A program made the position numbers and the translations under genes. From Herbaspirillum sp. GW103 (GTDB lineage Bacteria; Pseudomonadota; Gammaproteobacteria; Burkholderiales; Burkholderiaceae_D), in the NCBI RefSeq assembly GCF_000261365.1, contig NZ_AJVC01000004.1, forward strand, positions 868,001 to 932,000: DNA of 64,000 nt. The letters run 5' to 3'. Below are positions 35,779 through 49,069 of this stretch, piece after piece. A model generated the notes under the pieces. The model searched no databases. It saw only the letters and a program-made list of their open reading frames with translations, and was not told the DNA's origin. Every line of letters begins with the position of its first letter. The first letter of the stretch is position 1.

Positions 35779-37485
35779 CTAGTACGTCGCCAGCGCGCCT
35801 GGGACCGCCCTGGTCTTGAACGCCCCGACCAGTTCGCTGAGCTTGTGCGCCTGCCCCTGCATCGACTCGGCGGCGGCCGAGGCCTGCTCCACCAGGGCGG
35901 CATTCTGCTGGGTCACGTCATCCATCTGGCTGATCGCCTGCTGCACCTGCTCCACGCCGGCAGACTGCTCCTGGCTGGCCGAACTGATGTCGGCAATGAT
36001 CTCGTTGACCCGCTGCACGCTGCTGACCACTTCGTCCATGGTGCTGCCGGCCTGGTTGACCAGGGTGCTGCCGGCATCGACCTTGCTGACCGAGTTGTCG
36101 ATGAGTTCCTTGATTTCCTTGGCGGCCGCCGCCGAGCGTTGCGCCAGGCTGCGCACCTCGCTGGCCACCACCGCAAAGCCGCGCCCCTGCTCGCCGGCAC
36201 GGGCCGCTTCGACGGCCGCGTTCAGGGCCAGGATGTTGGTCTGGAAGGCGATGCCATCGATCACGCCGATGATGTCGACGATCTTCCTCGACGAGGCATT
36301 GATGGCCCCCATCGTCTCCACCACCTGGGAAACCACGACCCCGCCGCGCTGTGCCACCGCTGAGGCGGCGCTGGCCAGTTCACTGGCCAGCCGGGCATTG
36401 CCGGCGTTTTGCTTGACGGTGGAGGTGATCTCTTCCATCGAGGAGGCGGTCTCTTCCAGCGAACTGGCTTGCTGCTCGGTGCGGGTGGACAGGTCCAGCG
36501 TGCCGGCAGCGATCTCGGTGGCCGAATTGTCGATGCGGTAGGCGCCGTCGCGCACATCGGTGACGATGGTCTGCAGGCCGGCCTGCATGCTGCGCAGCGC
36601 GTCCAGCAATTCGCCGGTCTCGCCCCGGATGTTGTCCTGGATCTCGGCGGTCAGGTCGCCCTGCGCCACCTGACGCGCCACCATGGCGGCATGCGCCAGC
36701 GGATCCCGGATGGCCTTGTAGACCAGCATGAGCGTACAGGCCAGCACCACCAGCGCCACGCCGATGAGGGTGTAGAAGATCATGGCCATCTTTGCCGAAT
36801 GGGCTTGGGCCTGCTCGACCTGCGCCAGGGTGCGTGCATCGAGCATGGCAAAGAACTGGTCGACCGGGCGCATGATCCTGGCCTTGTTGACGTGATAGGC
36901 ATGGTCGTGCATGAGCTGGCGCGCCTGTGCCAGGTCGGGTTCAGCGCGCCTGGTGAAGTTGCCCTGCGCATCTTCGTAGAGGCCCTTGACCATGTTCATG
37001 GCCACGGTCTCGGTCTTGACCAGGGCGTCCGAATTGGCCTTGGCCTCGGCCAGCTTTGCCAGCTCGGCCTCGGAGAAGCCGGCCTGGCGCATCAGGTCCA
37101 GCAAGGCCACGCTACGGCTACTGTCGGGGCGCGGCGGCTTGCCGTCGGCTGCCACAAAATCCCAATAGATGCGGCCATAGTGTTCGGGACGGGGCCGGGT
37201 GCCGTTGCGAATGGCCAGGATCGCTTCGTATTGCTTTTCATAGGACGGATCGCCAGTGACGACATAGGTCCGCGCCAGGCGGGTCAGGTCGTCCGAACTC
37301 TGGCGCAGTTCGGTGGCCAGCTGGAAGGATGCGTAGCGGCTTTCATTGGCCGCATTGAGCTTGGCGTCACTGCGCTCCAGCGCCATGGCCACGAGCGCGA
37401 TGGCCAGCATGAGGGCGCTGATGACGGCGGTGAGCAGGATGAAGATCTGGCGGATGGTGAAGCGGCCTATGAGAGAAATGTTCAT
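35779..37485 (-). CDS. methyl-accepting chemotaxis protein
   Basis: 568 residues. TM1 is about 12-35, the periplasmic domain about 36-230 is mostly helical and holds [20 protein letters not shown] and [14 protein letters not shown], patterns found in one recurring class of proteobacterial chemoreceptors. TM2 is about 234-255, followed by HAMP and the signalling rod with [25 protein letters not shown] precedes the ATG. It faces the ABC binding-protein gene across a 427-bp gap, so a binding-protein-mediated sensing pair is conceivable. No CheR-tethering pentapeptide is at the C-terminus. Confidence 0.92.
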   Translation of the reverse strand: MNISLIGRFTIRQIFILLTAVISALMLAIALVAMALERSDAKLNAANESRYASFQLATELRQSSDDLTRLARTYVVTGDPSYEKQYEAILAIRNGTRPRPEHYGRIYWDFVAADGKPPRPDSSRSVALLDLMRQAGFSEAELAKLAEAKANSDALVKTETVAMNMVKGLYEDAQGNFTRRAEPDLAQARQLMHDHAYHVNKARIMRPVDQFFAMLDARTLAQVEQAQAHSAKMAMIFYTLIGVALVVLACTLMLVYKAIRDPLAHAAMVARQVAQGDLTAEIQDNIRGETGELLDALRSMQAGLQTIVTDVRDGAYRIDNSATEIAAGTLDLSTRTEQQASSLEETASSMEEITSTVKQNAGNARLASELASAASAVAQRGGVVVSQVVETMGAINASSRKIVDIIGVIDGIAFQTNILALNAAVEAARAGEQGRGFAVVASEVRSLAQRSAAAAKEIKELIDNSVSKVDAGSTLVNQAGSTMDEVVSSVQRVNEIIADISSASQEQSAGVEQVQQAISQMDDVTQQNAALVEQASAAAESMQGQAHKLSELVGAFKTRAVPGALATY

Positions 37486-37912
37486 GAAAGCTCCGTAGAA
37501 AAGTGTGAGCGCAATCGGAACGGGACAGCCACCAGCGTTCCGAATTGATCTTGCCGAGATTTATTGCATATTTACCTAAATCAATTAATTTGATTAAAAA
37601 TGACAATAAAATGACTAAATCGGTTTTTTAAATATATTTAGCGACTCAGAAAAATTCAATGATGAGCTCGGCGTTTTTTGCTTGAAAAGAACAAGGATTT
37701 TCCTGATTGACGCCGCTGTGACGGGACGCCACAAAGCCGGGCGGCCGGCCTGCCAGAGAAGGCGCGGAGGGGAATAGTGGAAGGAAGCTGTGCTGGCGCA
37801 TGGTTCAAGTGCACAGGGATGTGTATATTTTTGATCTCGTACCTGCGCAGGCAGGCAAGAACACCACAAGAACACGGGGCGCTACCGGTCCAGCCGGACC
37901 AAGGGGGATGAG
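37486..37912. other. intergenic region between divergent chemoreceptor and binding-protein genes
   Basis: The left 150 bp are A/T-rich, unlike the surrounding DNA, and probably hold the chemoreceptor promoter. I looked for a flagellar sigma-28 promoter on the minus strand: ACCGATTT occurs near 37617, but the TAAA box is spaced too closely (12 bp), so it is not convincing. No gene seen. Confidence 0.4.
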
Positions 37913-39073
37913 ATGTGGAGAAACATCGTGAGGAGGGCGGCCTTGCTCGTCTTCCTGCTGCCGCGGACGATTGCGCCCGCTGGCGCCGAAGAGCTCAGGC
38001 CGGTGACGCTGGGATTGAGTGCCTGGCTGACGCAACCCATTGTGCAGAGTGCCTGGCATGGGGCTGAGCTGGCCATCGAGGATGCCAATGCCCTGGCGGC
38101 CAGGAAGAAATCTTCCTATCGTTTCCGCCTGCTGGCCCAGGATGATCAGGGGACCGCCAATTTCGGAGTCAACGTCGCCCGTTACTTCATCAAGGAAAAA
38201 GTCGCCGGCGTCATCGGCCCATGGAGCAGCGATGCGGCCATGGCTGCGGCCGAACTCTACGAGGCGGCCCGCGTCCCGCAGATCGGCTTTACGGCCGGCA
38301 CCAGCCAGTGGACCAGCCAGGGCCACCGCATGCCGTTCCGGGTGGTCGGCGGTACCGCCGACGTGGGCGCGACGATGGCCGAGGTGGTGGTCAACACGCT
38401 GAAAGGGAAACGGATCTTCGTGATCCACAACGATTCGGCCTACAGCAATGCACTTACCGATGAACTGACGACCCGCCTGGTCAACCAGCCTGCACTGACG
38501 ACCACCCGCTATCTGGTCGGGCGCCGCAGCACCGACTTCAACGCCGCCATCAAGGCGGCCAGCCAGTTTCAGGCCGATGTGATCGTGTTCCTGGCACTGT
38601 TTCCGCAGGCGTCGGCTTTTGTGGAGGAGGTCCGGCGCGCCGGGCTGCAGGCCCGGATGCTGCTGGTGGGCGGCGCATCCACGCTGTCATTCGGCCAGGC
38701 CGCCCTGCCACAGGCGTATGTATTGGAATATGAACTGGCGCCCGAACATTGCCCGCGCTGGAAACGCTTTACCCAGGCGTATGTGAATCGGTTCAGGGAG
38801 GCGCCCAGTCCCTACTCCTACTATGCCTATGACGCCGCCAGCATGCTGGCCGCAGCCATCCTGCAGAACAACTCGACCGATGGCGAACGGATCGCCGCCA
38901 GCTTGCGCGGCATGCGCCATGCGGGCCTGAGCGGGCCGATCAGTTTTACGGCCAGCGGCGCCAAGGCGGCGCCGCGCTTCCGGCTGTATCGGTATGAGTA
39001 TCAGAACAAGGGACAGTGGCACCAGGTGAGCGTATTTCCACACCGGGCGGGGCTCAACGAGAAATGTCAGTGA
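37913..39073 (+). CDS. ABC-transporter substrate-binding protein, LivJ type (orphan)
   Basis: 386 residues with a signal peptide (cleavage near AGAEE, about residue 25). The periplasmic binding fold type I follows: VTLGLSAWLTQPIVQSAWHGAELAIEDANAL, GVIGPWSSDAAMAAAELYE and RVPQIGFTAGTS are typical of branched-chain amino acid, amide and urea binding proteins. AAGGGGG precedes the ATG. No permease or ATPase gene lies nearby, so it works with a distant transporter or serves as a sensor subunit, for instance for the divergent chemoreceptor. Confidence 0.87.
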   Translation: MWRNIVRRAALLVFLLPRTIAPAGAEELRPVTLGLSAWLTQPIVQSAWHGAELAIEDANALAARKKSSYRFRLLAQDDQGTANFGVNVARYFIKEKVAGVIGPWSSDAAMAAAELYEAARVPQIGFTAGTSQWTSQGHRMPFRVVGGTADVGATMAEVVVNTLKGKRIFVIHNDSAYSNALTDELTTRLVNQPALTTTRYLVGRRSTDFNAAIKAASQFQADVIVFLALFPQASAFVEEVRRAGLQARMLLVGGASTLSFGQAALPQAYVLEYELAPEHCPRWKRFTQAYVNRFREAPSPYSYYAYDAASMLAAAILQNNSTDGERIAASLRGMRHAGLSGPISFTASGAKAAPRFRLYRYEYQNKGQWHQVSVFPHRAGLNEKCQ

Positions 39074-39087
39074 GCGGGACCTGCAAA

Positions 39088-39119
39088 GTAAAAGGCCCGC
39101 TCCCAAGGGGAGCGAGCCT
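39088..39119 (-). terminator. intrinsic terminator of ssb
   Basis: CGCTCCC and GGGAGCG form a 7-bp stem with a 3-nt loop, extended by AGGC/GCCT past one mismatch. On the minus strand it is followed by TTTTA. Confidence 0.75.
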
Positions 39120-39152
39120 GTCGACTGTCGGGTGCCAGAAAACGAGGTCCGT

Positions 39153-39674
39153 TCAGAACGGGATATCGTCATCCATATCCGAGAAGTTCGCTGCCGGGCG
39201 CTGGGCCGGCTGCTGGCGCGGTGCGCCGCCAGCTGCTGCACCACCGCCGGCGCTCTGGCGCGGCGCAGCGCCGCCGTAGCTGCCGCCACCGCCGCCATAA
39301 CCACCTTCATCCATGCCGCCACCGCCGCCGCCGGCACCCTGACGGCCGCCCAGCATCTGCATGGTGTCCGCGATGATTTCGGTGGTATAGCGCTCCACGC
39401 CTTCCTTGTCCTGCCACTTGCGGGTCTGCAGGCGGCCTTCGACGTAGATCTGCGAACCTTTCTTCAGGTACTGGCCGGCGATTTCAGCCAGCTTGCGGTA
39501 GAAGGTGATGCGGTGCCATTCGGTGAGCTCCTTCTTTTCGCCGGTGTTCTTGTCCTTCCAGCTTTCGGTCGTGGCGACGGCGATGTTGGTGACGGCTTCG
39601 CCGTTGGGCATGTAGCGCGTTTCCGGATCGCGCCCGAGATTGCCGACGATGATGACTTTGTTGACCGATGCCAT
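39153..39674 (-). CDS. ssb: single-stranded DNA-binding protein
   Basis: 173 residues. The OB fold starts [20 protein letters not shown] and runs to about 110. A Gly-rich flexible linker (about 112-155) follows, and the acidic tip DMDDDIPF at the C-terminus recruits replication and repair proteins. It binds single-stranded DNA as a tetramer. A good ribosome binding site (AGGAGA) precedes the ATG. The neighbouring MFS gene is upstream in the same direction (18-bp gap), with uvrA divergent beyond it, an arrangement common in related bacteria. I could not find a clear LexA box. Confidence 0.96.
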   Translation of the reverse strand: MASVNKVIIVGNLGRDPETRYMPNGEAVTNIAVATTESWKDKNTGEKKELTEWHRITFYRKLAEIAGQYLKKGSQIYVEGRLQTRKWQDKEGVERYTTEIIADTMQMLGGRQGAGGGGGGMDEGGYGGGGGSYGGAAPRQSAGGGAAAGGAPRQQPAQRPAANFSDMDDDIPF

Positions 39675-39692
39675 TGTTTCTCCTGAATACGT

Positions 39693-40934
39693 TTAGGCTG
39701 TTGCACCCGCCGCCTGCGCAGCGCGGCGCGGCAGGTTTTTCATGTTAGCCGCGATTATAAGCCAGGTCAGCGTGAGGGCGGCTGAGAGAAGGAATACGGC
39801 GGAATTCCCCACATTTTGTTTGAGCCAGCCGCCCAGCGCCCCGCCACAGGACAGCCCCAGCGCCTGCAAGGTGTTGTAGACGCCCAGCGCCGCGCCCTTG
39901 GCTGCCGGCGGCGCAATGCGCGACACCAGCGAAGGCTGGGCCGCCTCCAGAATATTGAAGGCCACGAAGAACAGGAACAGCAGCGCCACCAGCATCCACA
40001 CCCGCGCCAGGGGATGCGAGAGCACCGCCCAGAAGCCCAGCTGCACCAGCAGCATCAGGCTGATGGCGCCGACGAAAACTGGCTTCATGCGGCCATATTT
40101 CTCGGCCACGATGATGGGGGGCAGCATCAGCACGAAGGAGGCCAGGACCACCGGCAGATAGATCTTCCAGTGTTCCCCCAGCGGTATGCCGGCCAGTTGC
40201 ACCAGGGCCGCCGGCACCACCATGAACATGGCGACCTGGGTCAGGTGCAGCGTGAAGACGCCGAAATTGAGCCGCAGCAGTTCGGCATGGCGCAAGACCT
40301 CGGCAAGGGGAACGCGGCGCGCCTGCACCATCGGCGCGGCCGGGACCACCCAGATCACCACGGCAATGGCGATGAGCGAAAGCACGCCCGTCAGGCCGAA
40401 GATGCCGCCCATGCCGATGGACTTGTAGAGCAGCGGCGAGGCCACCATCGAGACGGCAAAGGTCACCCCGATGGAAGCGCCCACCATGGCCATGGCCTTG
40501 GTGCGATGTTCCTCCCGGGTGGAATCGGCGATGAAGGCAGTGATGGCCGCCGAAATCGCCCCCGAGCCCTGCAACGCACGGCCAATCAGCAACCACAGCA
40601 CATTGTGCGCACCAGCGGCCACGAAGGACCCCAGGGCGAACAGCAGCAGGCCGATGACGATGATGCGCTTGCGTCCGTAGCGGTCGGAGGCGATGCCGTA
40701 GGGAATCTGCCCGCAGGCCTGGGCCAGGCCATAGATGCCCAGGGCGATGCCGACCAGGGTGTCGCTGTCGCCGCCGGGCAGGCTGTGTGCGTGCACCGCA
40801 AACACCGGAAGGACCAGGAACAGGCCAAGCATGCGCAAGGAAAAAATGGAGGCAAGAGAAACGCTGGCGCGCACCTCGGCGCGCGACATGCCGGATTTTT
40901 CGGGCTGTGCGGTGGAACGGGTGTGGTGGGACAT
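39693..40934 (-). CDS. major facilitator superfamily transporter (YajR-like)
   Basis: About 413 residues with 12 predicted helices. The loop 2-3 signature GIASDRYGRKRIIVIG is clear, and SIFSLRMLGLFLVLPVFAVHA forms helix 1. It is likely a proton-driven exporter, substrate unknown. The start is uncertain: ATG 40934 gives a short polar N-terminus, an ATG 15 codons later also fits, and an open frame continues up to 41090; none has a clear ribosome binding site. The stop lies 18 bp before ssb, so the two are probably co-transcribed. Confidence 0.82.
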   Translation of the reverse strand: MSHHTRSTAQPEKSGMSRAEVRASVSLASIFSLRMLGLFLVLPVFAVHAHSLPGGDSDTLVGIALGIYGLAQACGQIPYGIASDRYGRKRIIVIGLLLFALGSFVAAGAHNVLWLLIGRALQGSGAISAAITAFIADSTREEHRTKAMAMVGASIGVTFAVSMVASPLLYKSIGMGGIFGLTGVLSLIAIAVVIWVVPAAPMVQARRVPLAEVLRHAELLRLNFGVFTLHLTQVAMFMVVPAALVQLAGIPLGEHWKIYLPVVLASFVLMLPPIIVAEKYGRMKPVFVGAISLMLLVQLGFWAVLSHPLARVWMLVALLFLFFVAFNILEAAQPSLVSRIAPPAAKGAALGVYNTLQALGLSCGGALGGWLKQNVGNSAVFLLSAALTLTWLIIAANMKNLPRRAAQAAGATA

Positions 40935-41323
40935 ACGGTTCGTGGCTGGCGTTGGCGGCGCCCGGCTCGACATGGGAGCCGGACTGCGAGGCAAAAGCAT
41001 TATGGTAACAGGATAGTCCCGCCCACCGGCAGCAGCGCAAGGCCGATTCATTCCCGTCTGGCGGGATTGATGTGCTTTCATGTCCTGCATCCATCGCCGA
41101 AAACCTGCCGCTTGCGATTTCCTGCGGCATTGGCGCTACACGTCCGGGCTTGTTGCACTGTCGCGCTTTGAATCTGCCGATCCATGCCCACATGCGTTTT
41201 CTGCCGCTGCAGCCCTGCCTGCCGGCCCTTCGCAGTCCTGTTATAGTTACATGTTGTCCCATCGCTGCTCCGCACAAGGCGTCATCGCATGCGGGGGCAG
41301 GCAACCCCTAGCTGAAGGCATCC
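40935..41323. other. divergent gap between the MFS gene and uvrA
   Basis: 389 bp without a convincing gene. A TATAGT near 41242-41247 could be a -10 for uvrA, but its -35 region is poor. The sequence CTGTTATAGTTACATG (41238-41253) resembles half a LexA box only. Nothing firm can be called. Confidence 0.3.
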
Positions 41324-44182
<2,859 letters not shown>

Positions 44183-44352
44183 AAAAGAAGTCCGGAATTG
44201 CGCCCGCGCAAACGATACAGAAATGGCGCGCATCTGTATCTTGCGCTGCGCCGGCCATGGCATACAGTCATGCACCTGGTCGCCATCCGGCGCACAATGA
44301 AGGCTGGCCCGTCCGTCATGGACGGGCGGCCGTGCAACCCCGAAAGTCCATC

Positions 44353-45120
44353 ATGTCGAACCCGCTGTCACCCGCCCAGGTCGCCTTCTTCCGCGAACAG
44401 GGCTATCTCCTGCTCAAGGGCATGGTCCCTGACGCCCTGCGCGAGCGCCTGCTCGCCGTCACCCAGGATCATCTGCAACGTGCCGTCGCCCCGCTGGAGT
44501 ATGAGGCCGAGGTCGGCTACGAAGGCGCTCCCGTTTCGCTGGAAGCCGAAGGAGGCCGTACCGCCCGCCGTCTGCGCGCAGCCTGGCAGCGGGATCCGGT
44601 GTACCGCGAATGGGCTGCCGATGCGCAACTGGTGGCCATGCTGCATCAACTGTTCGAGGAACCGGTGTGCCTCACCCTGGCGCATCACAACTGCATCATG
44701 ACCAAGCATCCGGCCTTCGGCACCGCCACCGGCTGGCATCGCGACATCCGCTACTGGTCCTTCCCGCGCAATGACCTGATTTCGGTGTGGCTGGCGCTAG
44801 GCGCGGAAACACCGGAAAACGGCGCACTCAAGTTCATCCCCGGTTCACACAAGCTCAAGCTGCAGCCGCAACAGATGGACGAACTCGATTTCCTGCGCCC
44901 GGACGTGCCGGCCAACCAGGCCCTGTTTGCACAAGGGATCGCGCTGTCACTGGAGCCCGGTGACGTCGTGCTGTTCCATAGCGGCCTGTTCCATGCCGCC
45001 GGGCGCAACGATAGCGAACAGGTCAAGTGTTCGGCCGTGTTCGCCTATCACGGCAAGAGCAACCCGCCCTTGCCGGGCACCCGTTCGGCGGCGTCCGAGG
45101 ATGTGGCCCTGGACAGTTGA
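44353..45120 (+). CDS. phytanoyl-CoA dioxygenase (PhyH) family protein
   Basis: 255 residues of the Fe(II)/2-oxoglutarate oxygenase superfamily. The iron ligands are His129 and Asp131 (GWHRDIRYW) and His214 (LFHAAGRND); the preceding EPGDVVLFHSG is typical. It hydroxylates an unknown small molecule with 2-oxoglutarate and O2. The ribosome binding site is weak; the ATG at 44353 is chosen because the family N-terminus (LSPAQVAFFREQGYLLLKG) follows. It is monocistronic between uvrA and a convergent chemoreceptor gene. Confidence 0.85.
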   Translation: MSNPLSPAQVAFFREQGYLLLKGMVPDALRERLLAVTQDHLQRAVAPLEYEAEVGYEGAPVSLEAEGGRTARRLRAAWQRDPVYREWAADAQLVAMLHQLFEEPVCLTLAHHNCIMTKHPAFGTATGWHRDIRYWSFPRNDLISVWLALGAETPENGALKFIPGSHKLKLQPQQMDELDFLRPDVPANQALFAQGIALSLEPGDVVLFHSGLFHAAGRNDSEQVKCSAVFAYHGKSNPPLPGTRSAASEDVALDS

Positions 45121-45150
45121 TACGACTGTACTGGTTGGAAATTGATCACT

Positions 45151-45182
45151 GTACCGGCAAGGTCGGAAAACCTTGCCGGTAC
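45151..45182. terminator. perfect 13-bp hairpin between convergent genes
   Basis: GTACCGGCAAGGT and ACCTTGCCGGTAC are exact complements around a 6-nt loop. It lies 30 bp after the dioxygenase stop and 24 bp from the chemoreceptor stop. Neither strand has a T run after it, so it may stop transcription weakly in both directions or protect 3' ends. Confidence 0.6.
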
Positions 45183-45205
45183 GGTAAGACGCTGTAACAG
45201 GTCTG

Positions 45206-46861
45206 TCAGCGAAGCAGCAAGCCACCCGTACCCGGCAAGGCGACCGCTGCCGGTGCCGCCCCCGTGACAGCCGTGCGTGATGCCAGCGCCGGCGATGCCG
45301 CTGCGCCGGTCACCACCGCACCTCCCAAGCGGAACACGCTGACCGCCTCGGTCAGCCGTGCCGCCTGTTCCTGCATCGACTGGGCCGCCGCTGCGGCCTG
45401 CTCCACCAAGGCGGCGTTCTGCTGCGTGGTCTCATCCATCTGGGTGATGGCGTTGTTGACTTCCTCGATGCCCTGGCTCTGCTCCTGTCCGGCCGCACTG
45501 ATGTCGGTGACCACTTCGCTCACGCGCTGCACGCTCCTGACGACCTCATCGATGGTCTGGCCGGCCTGCGCCACCAGCGCGCTGCCACTGCCCACGCGGG
45601 TCACCGAATCATCGATCAAGACCTTGATCTCCTTGGCGGCCGCTGCCGAACGCTGGGCCAGCGAGCGCACTTCCGAGGCCACTACCGCAAACCCGCGCCC
45701 CTGCTCACCGGCGCGCGCCGCTTCCACGGCGGCATTCAAGGCCAGGATGTTGGTCTGGAAGGCGATGCCATCGATCACGCTGATGATGTCGACGATCTTG
45801 CTGGACGAGTGGTTGATGGAACTCATGGTATCGACCACCTGACGCACCACTTCCCCGCCGCGCACCGCCACTGCGGAGGCGGACTGCGCCAGTTCCTTGG
45901 CCTGTTGGGCGTTGTCGGCGTTGTGGCGCACGGTGGAGGTCAGCTGCTCCATGGCGGAGGCGGTTTCTTCCAGCGCACCAGCCTGCTGCTCGGTGCGCGA
46001 GGAGAGGTCGAGGTTGCCCTGTGCGATCTCGCTGGAGGCCGTGGCGATGGTGTCCGTACTCAGACGCACCTGGCCCACGATGCCCTGCAGGTTTTCGTTC
46101 ATCTGCCGCAGCGCCTGCATCAGCTGGCCTGTTTCATCCTGGCTGTGTACCTCGATCTGCTGGGTGAGATCGCCCGCTGCCACCGCCTGCGCCACCTTCA
46201 CAGCCCGCTGCAGGGGACGTGAAATGGCCCGTACCAGCAGTACGCCCATGAGCAGTGCCACGATCAGACCGGCGCCCATGGTCACGCCCATCACGACCAG
46301 CAAGGTCTGGTAGCGCTGCTGTGCCTGTTCATGCAGCTCGCGGCCCACGGTGCGCTGCAAGTCCATCAGTTGTGCCAGTGTGGCGTGCGCATCGGTATAG
46401 AGCTTGAGCATGGCGCCACCAGACAGTTCGATGGCCCCCTGGAAATCGCGGTTGCGCAAGGCATCGGCGGCAGCCTTGACGCCATCGGTGGCGAACTTCC
46501 GACGTTGGGGTATGAGCTTCTCCAGCAGTGCGCGCTCATCACTGTTGAGCTGGGTGTCTTGATATTGCTTGAGGACGGCGTCGTTGGCCTTGAGGGCTTT
46601 CTCGATCTTGTCCATGTTGGCGTCAATGTCGCCGGAGTCGCCCGCGATGGAGGTGGAGATGCCGTTGCGCGCCGCATCCAGTGCGGCCGACATGCGCTCC
46701 AGTTGAGAGAAGGCGACCAGTCGGTCTTCATAGAGCGAGCGCATCTGGGCATTGGTCGAGCGCAGACCGACCAGGCCCACTACGCCCGAGGCGACCAGCA
46801 GCAGCGCCAGAAAACCGATGACGAAAATCAGGCGTGCCCTGATGGTGAGTTTGCTGAACAT
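45206..46861 (-). CDS. methyl-accepting chemotaxis protein (4-helix-bundle sensor)
   Basis: 551 residues from ATG 46861 (GGGAGG directly upstream); a GTG six codons earlier is possible. TM1 is about 7-30, the periplasmic 4-helix bundle about 31-185, TM2 about 188-208, then HAMP and the signalling rod with [20 protein letters not shown]. The C-terminus carries an Ala/Val/Pro-rich tail without a CheR-binding pentapeptide. No chemotaxis genes lie nearby. The ligand is unknown. Confidence 0.92.
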   Translation of the reverse strand: MFSKLTIRARLIFVIGFLALLLVASGVVGLVGLRSTNAQMRSLYEDRLVAFSQLERMSAALDAARNGISTSIAGDSGDIDANMDKIEKALKANDAVLKQYQDTQLNSDERALLEKLIPQRRKFATDGVKAAADALRNRDFQGAIELSGGAMLKLYTDAHATLAQLMDLQRTVGRELHEQAQQRYQTLLVVMGVTMGAGLIVALLMGVLLVRAISRPLQRAVKVAQAVAAGDLTQQIEVHSQDETGQLMQALRQMNENLQGIVGQVRLSTDTIATASSEIAQGNLDLSSRTEQQAGALEETASAMEQLTSTVRHNADNAQQAKELAQSASAVAVRGGEVVRQVVDTMSSINHSSSKIVDIISVIDGIAFQTNILALNAAVEAARAGEQGRGFAVVASEVRSLAQRSAAAAKEIKVLIDDSVTRVGSGSALVAQAGQTIDEVVRSVQRVSEVVTDISAAGQEQSQGIEEVNNAITQMDETTQQNAALVEQAAAAAQSMQEQAARLTEAVSVFRLGGAVVTGAAASPALASRTAVTGAAPAAVALPGTGGLLLR

Positions 46862-47077
46862 GTTCCTCCCGGACTTCACTTTTGTTTTCTCTACAACGGA
46901 TTCATTGTGTGGACCCGTAGTCCTGATGCGTGCAGGGAAGCGATATGGTCGCTTCCCTGCCGCCCGGAAACACTAGCATTTCCCGTACCAGGGGAACAGG
47001 TGTGCGAAGGCGCAAGTGAATATTTATTTTTGGCAGGCTGGAATGATGAGCTGACCTGCTGAAGTCCGCCGGATCGG

Positions 47078-49069
47078 CTATTTGCTGAGCAGGCGCTTTT
47101 CGGCCCGCAGGATGCTTTCGGAACTGCCGCGCAGCACCACGATGTCGCCCGCCATCAGAACGGTATTCTCGGCGGATTCCAGGCGTTGCTTTCCGCGCCG
47201 CAACATGGCGACTTCGGCACCGCATTGGGTGGGCAGGTCGATCTCGGCCAGGGTATGACCGACTGCACTGGCACCGCCGATCAGCGTCACCGATTGCAGA
47301 CGCACGTTCATGCCCACGCCATCGGCCTCGGCGTCCGACATGCCGTGGAAATAACCACGCAGCGAGGCGTAACGTTCATCGCGCGCATCCTGCACCCGGT
47401 GCACCACCCGGCGCAGCGGAACACCCAGCATCACCAGTGCGTGCGAGGCCAGCATGAGGCTGCCTTCCAGTGCTTCCGGCACGACTTCGGTGGCCCCCGC
47501 GGCCAGCAGTTTTTCCAGGTCGGCATCGTCGTGGCTGCGCACGATGACGGGCAACTCGGGTTCCAGTTCGTGGGCGTGATGCAGGACCTTCAGCGCCGAG
47601 GGCGTGCTGGCATAGGTCACCACCAGCGCCGCCGCGCGGTGGATGCCGGCGGCGACCAGGCTCTCGCGCCGTGCCGCATCGCCGTAGGAGACATTGGCCC
47701 CCCCGTTGCGGGCGTCCTGCACCAGTTCCGGGTCCATCTCCAGCGCATGATAGGCGATACCCTCCTCTTCCAGCAGGCGCGCCAGGCTCTGGCCACTGCG
47801 GCCGAAGCCGGCGATGATCACGTGCTTCTGCACGCCCATGGTGCGGGTCGCCAGTTGCGTCAGGGCCAGCGATTGCAACATCCATTCATTGGCGGAGAAC
47901 TTCATGACGATGGCATCGGACTTGGCCAGGATGAAGGGCGTGGCCAGCATCGACAGCACCATCGCCGCCAGGATCACCTGAATGAGCATGGGATCGACCA
48001 GCTTGAGACCACCGGCCTGGCTCAACAGCACGAAGCCGAATTCCCCCGCCTGCGCCAGGCCCAGGCCTACGCGCAGCGCCACGCCGGTGGTCGAACCGAA
48101 CAGGCGCGCCAGTCCGGCGATGAGGGCGAACTTGAGCAGCACCGGTCCGGTCAGCAGGAGCAGCACCAGGAACCAGTGATCGACCAGCGTACGCACATTG
48201 AGCAGCATGCCGATGGTGATGAAGAACAAGCCCAGCAGCACATCGCGGAAGGACTTGATGTCTTCTTCCACCTGGTGCTTGAACTCGGTCTCGGAAATGA
48301 GCATGCCGGCGATGAAGGCGCCCAGGGCCAGCGACAGGCCGGCCTTCTCGGTGATCCATGCCGCACCCAGCGTAATCAACAGCAGGTTGAGCATGAACAA
48401 TTCCTGCGAGCGCCGCTTGACCACGATGCGGAACCAGCCGCGCATGAGCTTGCTGCCGAAGAACAGCAGCAGCGCCAGCACCACCAGCGCCTTGCCCACC
48501 GCCCAGCCCAGCGTGACCATGATGTTGCCGGAATTGTTGGCCAGCGCCGGGACCACGATGAGCAACGGCACCAGCGCCAGGTCCTGGAACAGCAGCACGC
48601 CGAGGATGCGGCGACCGTGTTCGGTTTCCAGTTCCAGCCGTTCGGTCAGCAGCTTGGAGACGATGGCCGTGGAGGACATGGTCAGCGCCCCGCCCAGCGC
48701 GAAGGCCGCCTGCCAGCTCACGTTGGCGAACTGCGGCAACACCATCGCCGCCCCCCAGGCCAGCAGCATGGTGGCGGCGATGGTCGCAGCCACCTGCGCC
48801 ACGCCCAGGCCGAAGACGATGTGGCGCATGGCCGAGAGCTTGGAGAGCGAAAACTCCAGCCCGATGGAAAACATCAGAAATACCACGCCGAATTCGGCCA
48901 GGGCATGGGTGGTTTCATTGTCCTCGGCAAAGGCCAGACCGTGCGGGCCGATGATGATGCCCACGACCAGGTAGCCCAGCATGGGCGGCAGCTGCATCAT
49001 GCGGAAGGCGACCACGCCGAGCACCGCCGCAGCCAGAAGGAAAAGGGTCAGTTCCAGTCCGGAAAACAT
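47078..49069 (-). CDS. monovalent cation:proton antiporter, KefB/KefC type (CPA2)
   Basis: 663 residues. The N-terminal antiporter domain (about 1-385, some 12 helices) contains LGYLVVGIIIGPHGLAF and the ion-site region GVLLFQDLALVPLL. A TrkA-N (RCK) domain follows with the nucleotide motif GFGRSG, and a TrkA-C domain closes the protein. It exports K+ in exchange for H+, usually gated by glutathione adducts or nucleotides. No ancillary KefG/KefF gene is adjacent. The start at 49069 (MFSGLELTLFLL) fits the family; its ribosome binding site is weak. Confidence 0.9.
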   Translation of the reverse strand: MFSGLELTLFLLAAAVLGVVAFRMMQLPPMLGYLVVGIIIGPHGLAFAEDNETTHALAEFGVVFLMFSIGLEFSLSKLSAMRHIVFGLGVAQVAATIAATMLLAWGAAMVLPQFANVSWQAAFALGGALTMSSTAIVSKLLTERLELETEHGRRILGVLLFQDLALVPLLIVVPALANNSGNIMVTLGWAVGKALVVLALLLFFGSKLMRGWFRIVVKRRSQELFMLNLLLITLGAAWITEKAGLSLALGAFIAGMLISETEFKHQVEEDIKSFRDVLLGLFFITIGMLLNVRTLVDHWFLVLLLLTGPVLLKFALIAGLARLFGSTTGVALRVGLGLAQAGEFGFVLLSQAGGLKLVDPMLIQVILAAMVLSMLATPFILAKSDAIVMKFSANEWMLQSLALTQLATRTMGVQKHVIIAGFGRSGQSLARLLEEEGIAYHALEMDPELVQDARNGGANVSYGDAARRESLVAAGIHRAAALVVTYASTPSALKVLHHAHELEPELPVIVRSHDDADLEKLLAAGATEVVPEALEGSLMLASHALVMLGVPLRRVVHRVQDARDERYASLRGYFHGMSDAEADGVGMNVRLQSVTLIGGASAVGHTLAEIDLPTQCGAEVAMLRRGKQRLESAENTVLMAGDIVVLRGSSESILRAEKRLLSK

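Noticed and set aside
37590-37640. Flagellar sigma-28 promoter for the chemoreceptor at 35779
   Set aside because: The boxes resemble TAAA and GCCGATAA only in part, and their spacing is about three bases too short.
39250-39345. Gly-codon-rich low-complexity stretch as a DNA repeat
   Set aside because: It encodes the ordinary flexible linker of SSB and needs no separate explanation.
41238-41253. LexA (SOS) box before uvrA
   Set aside because: Only the CTGT half is present; the second half reads CATG, not ACAG.
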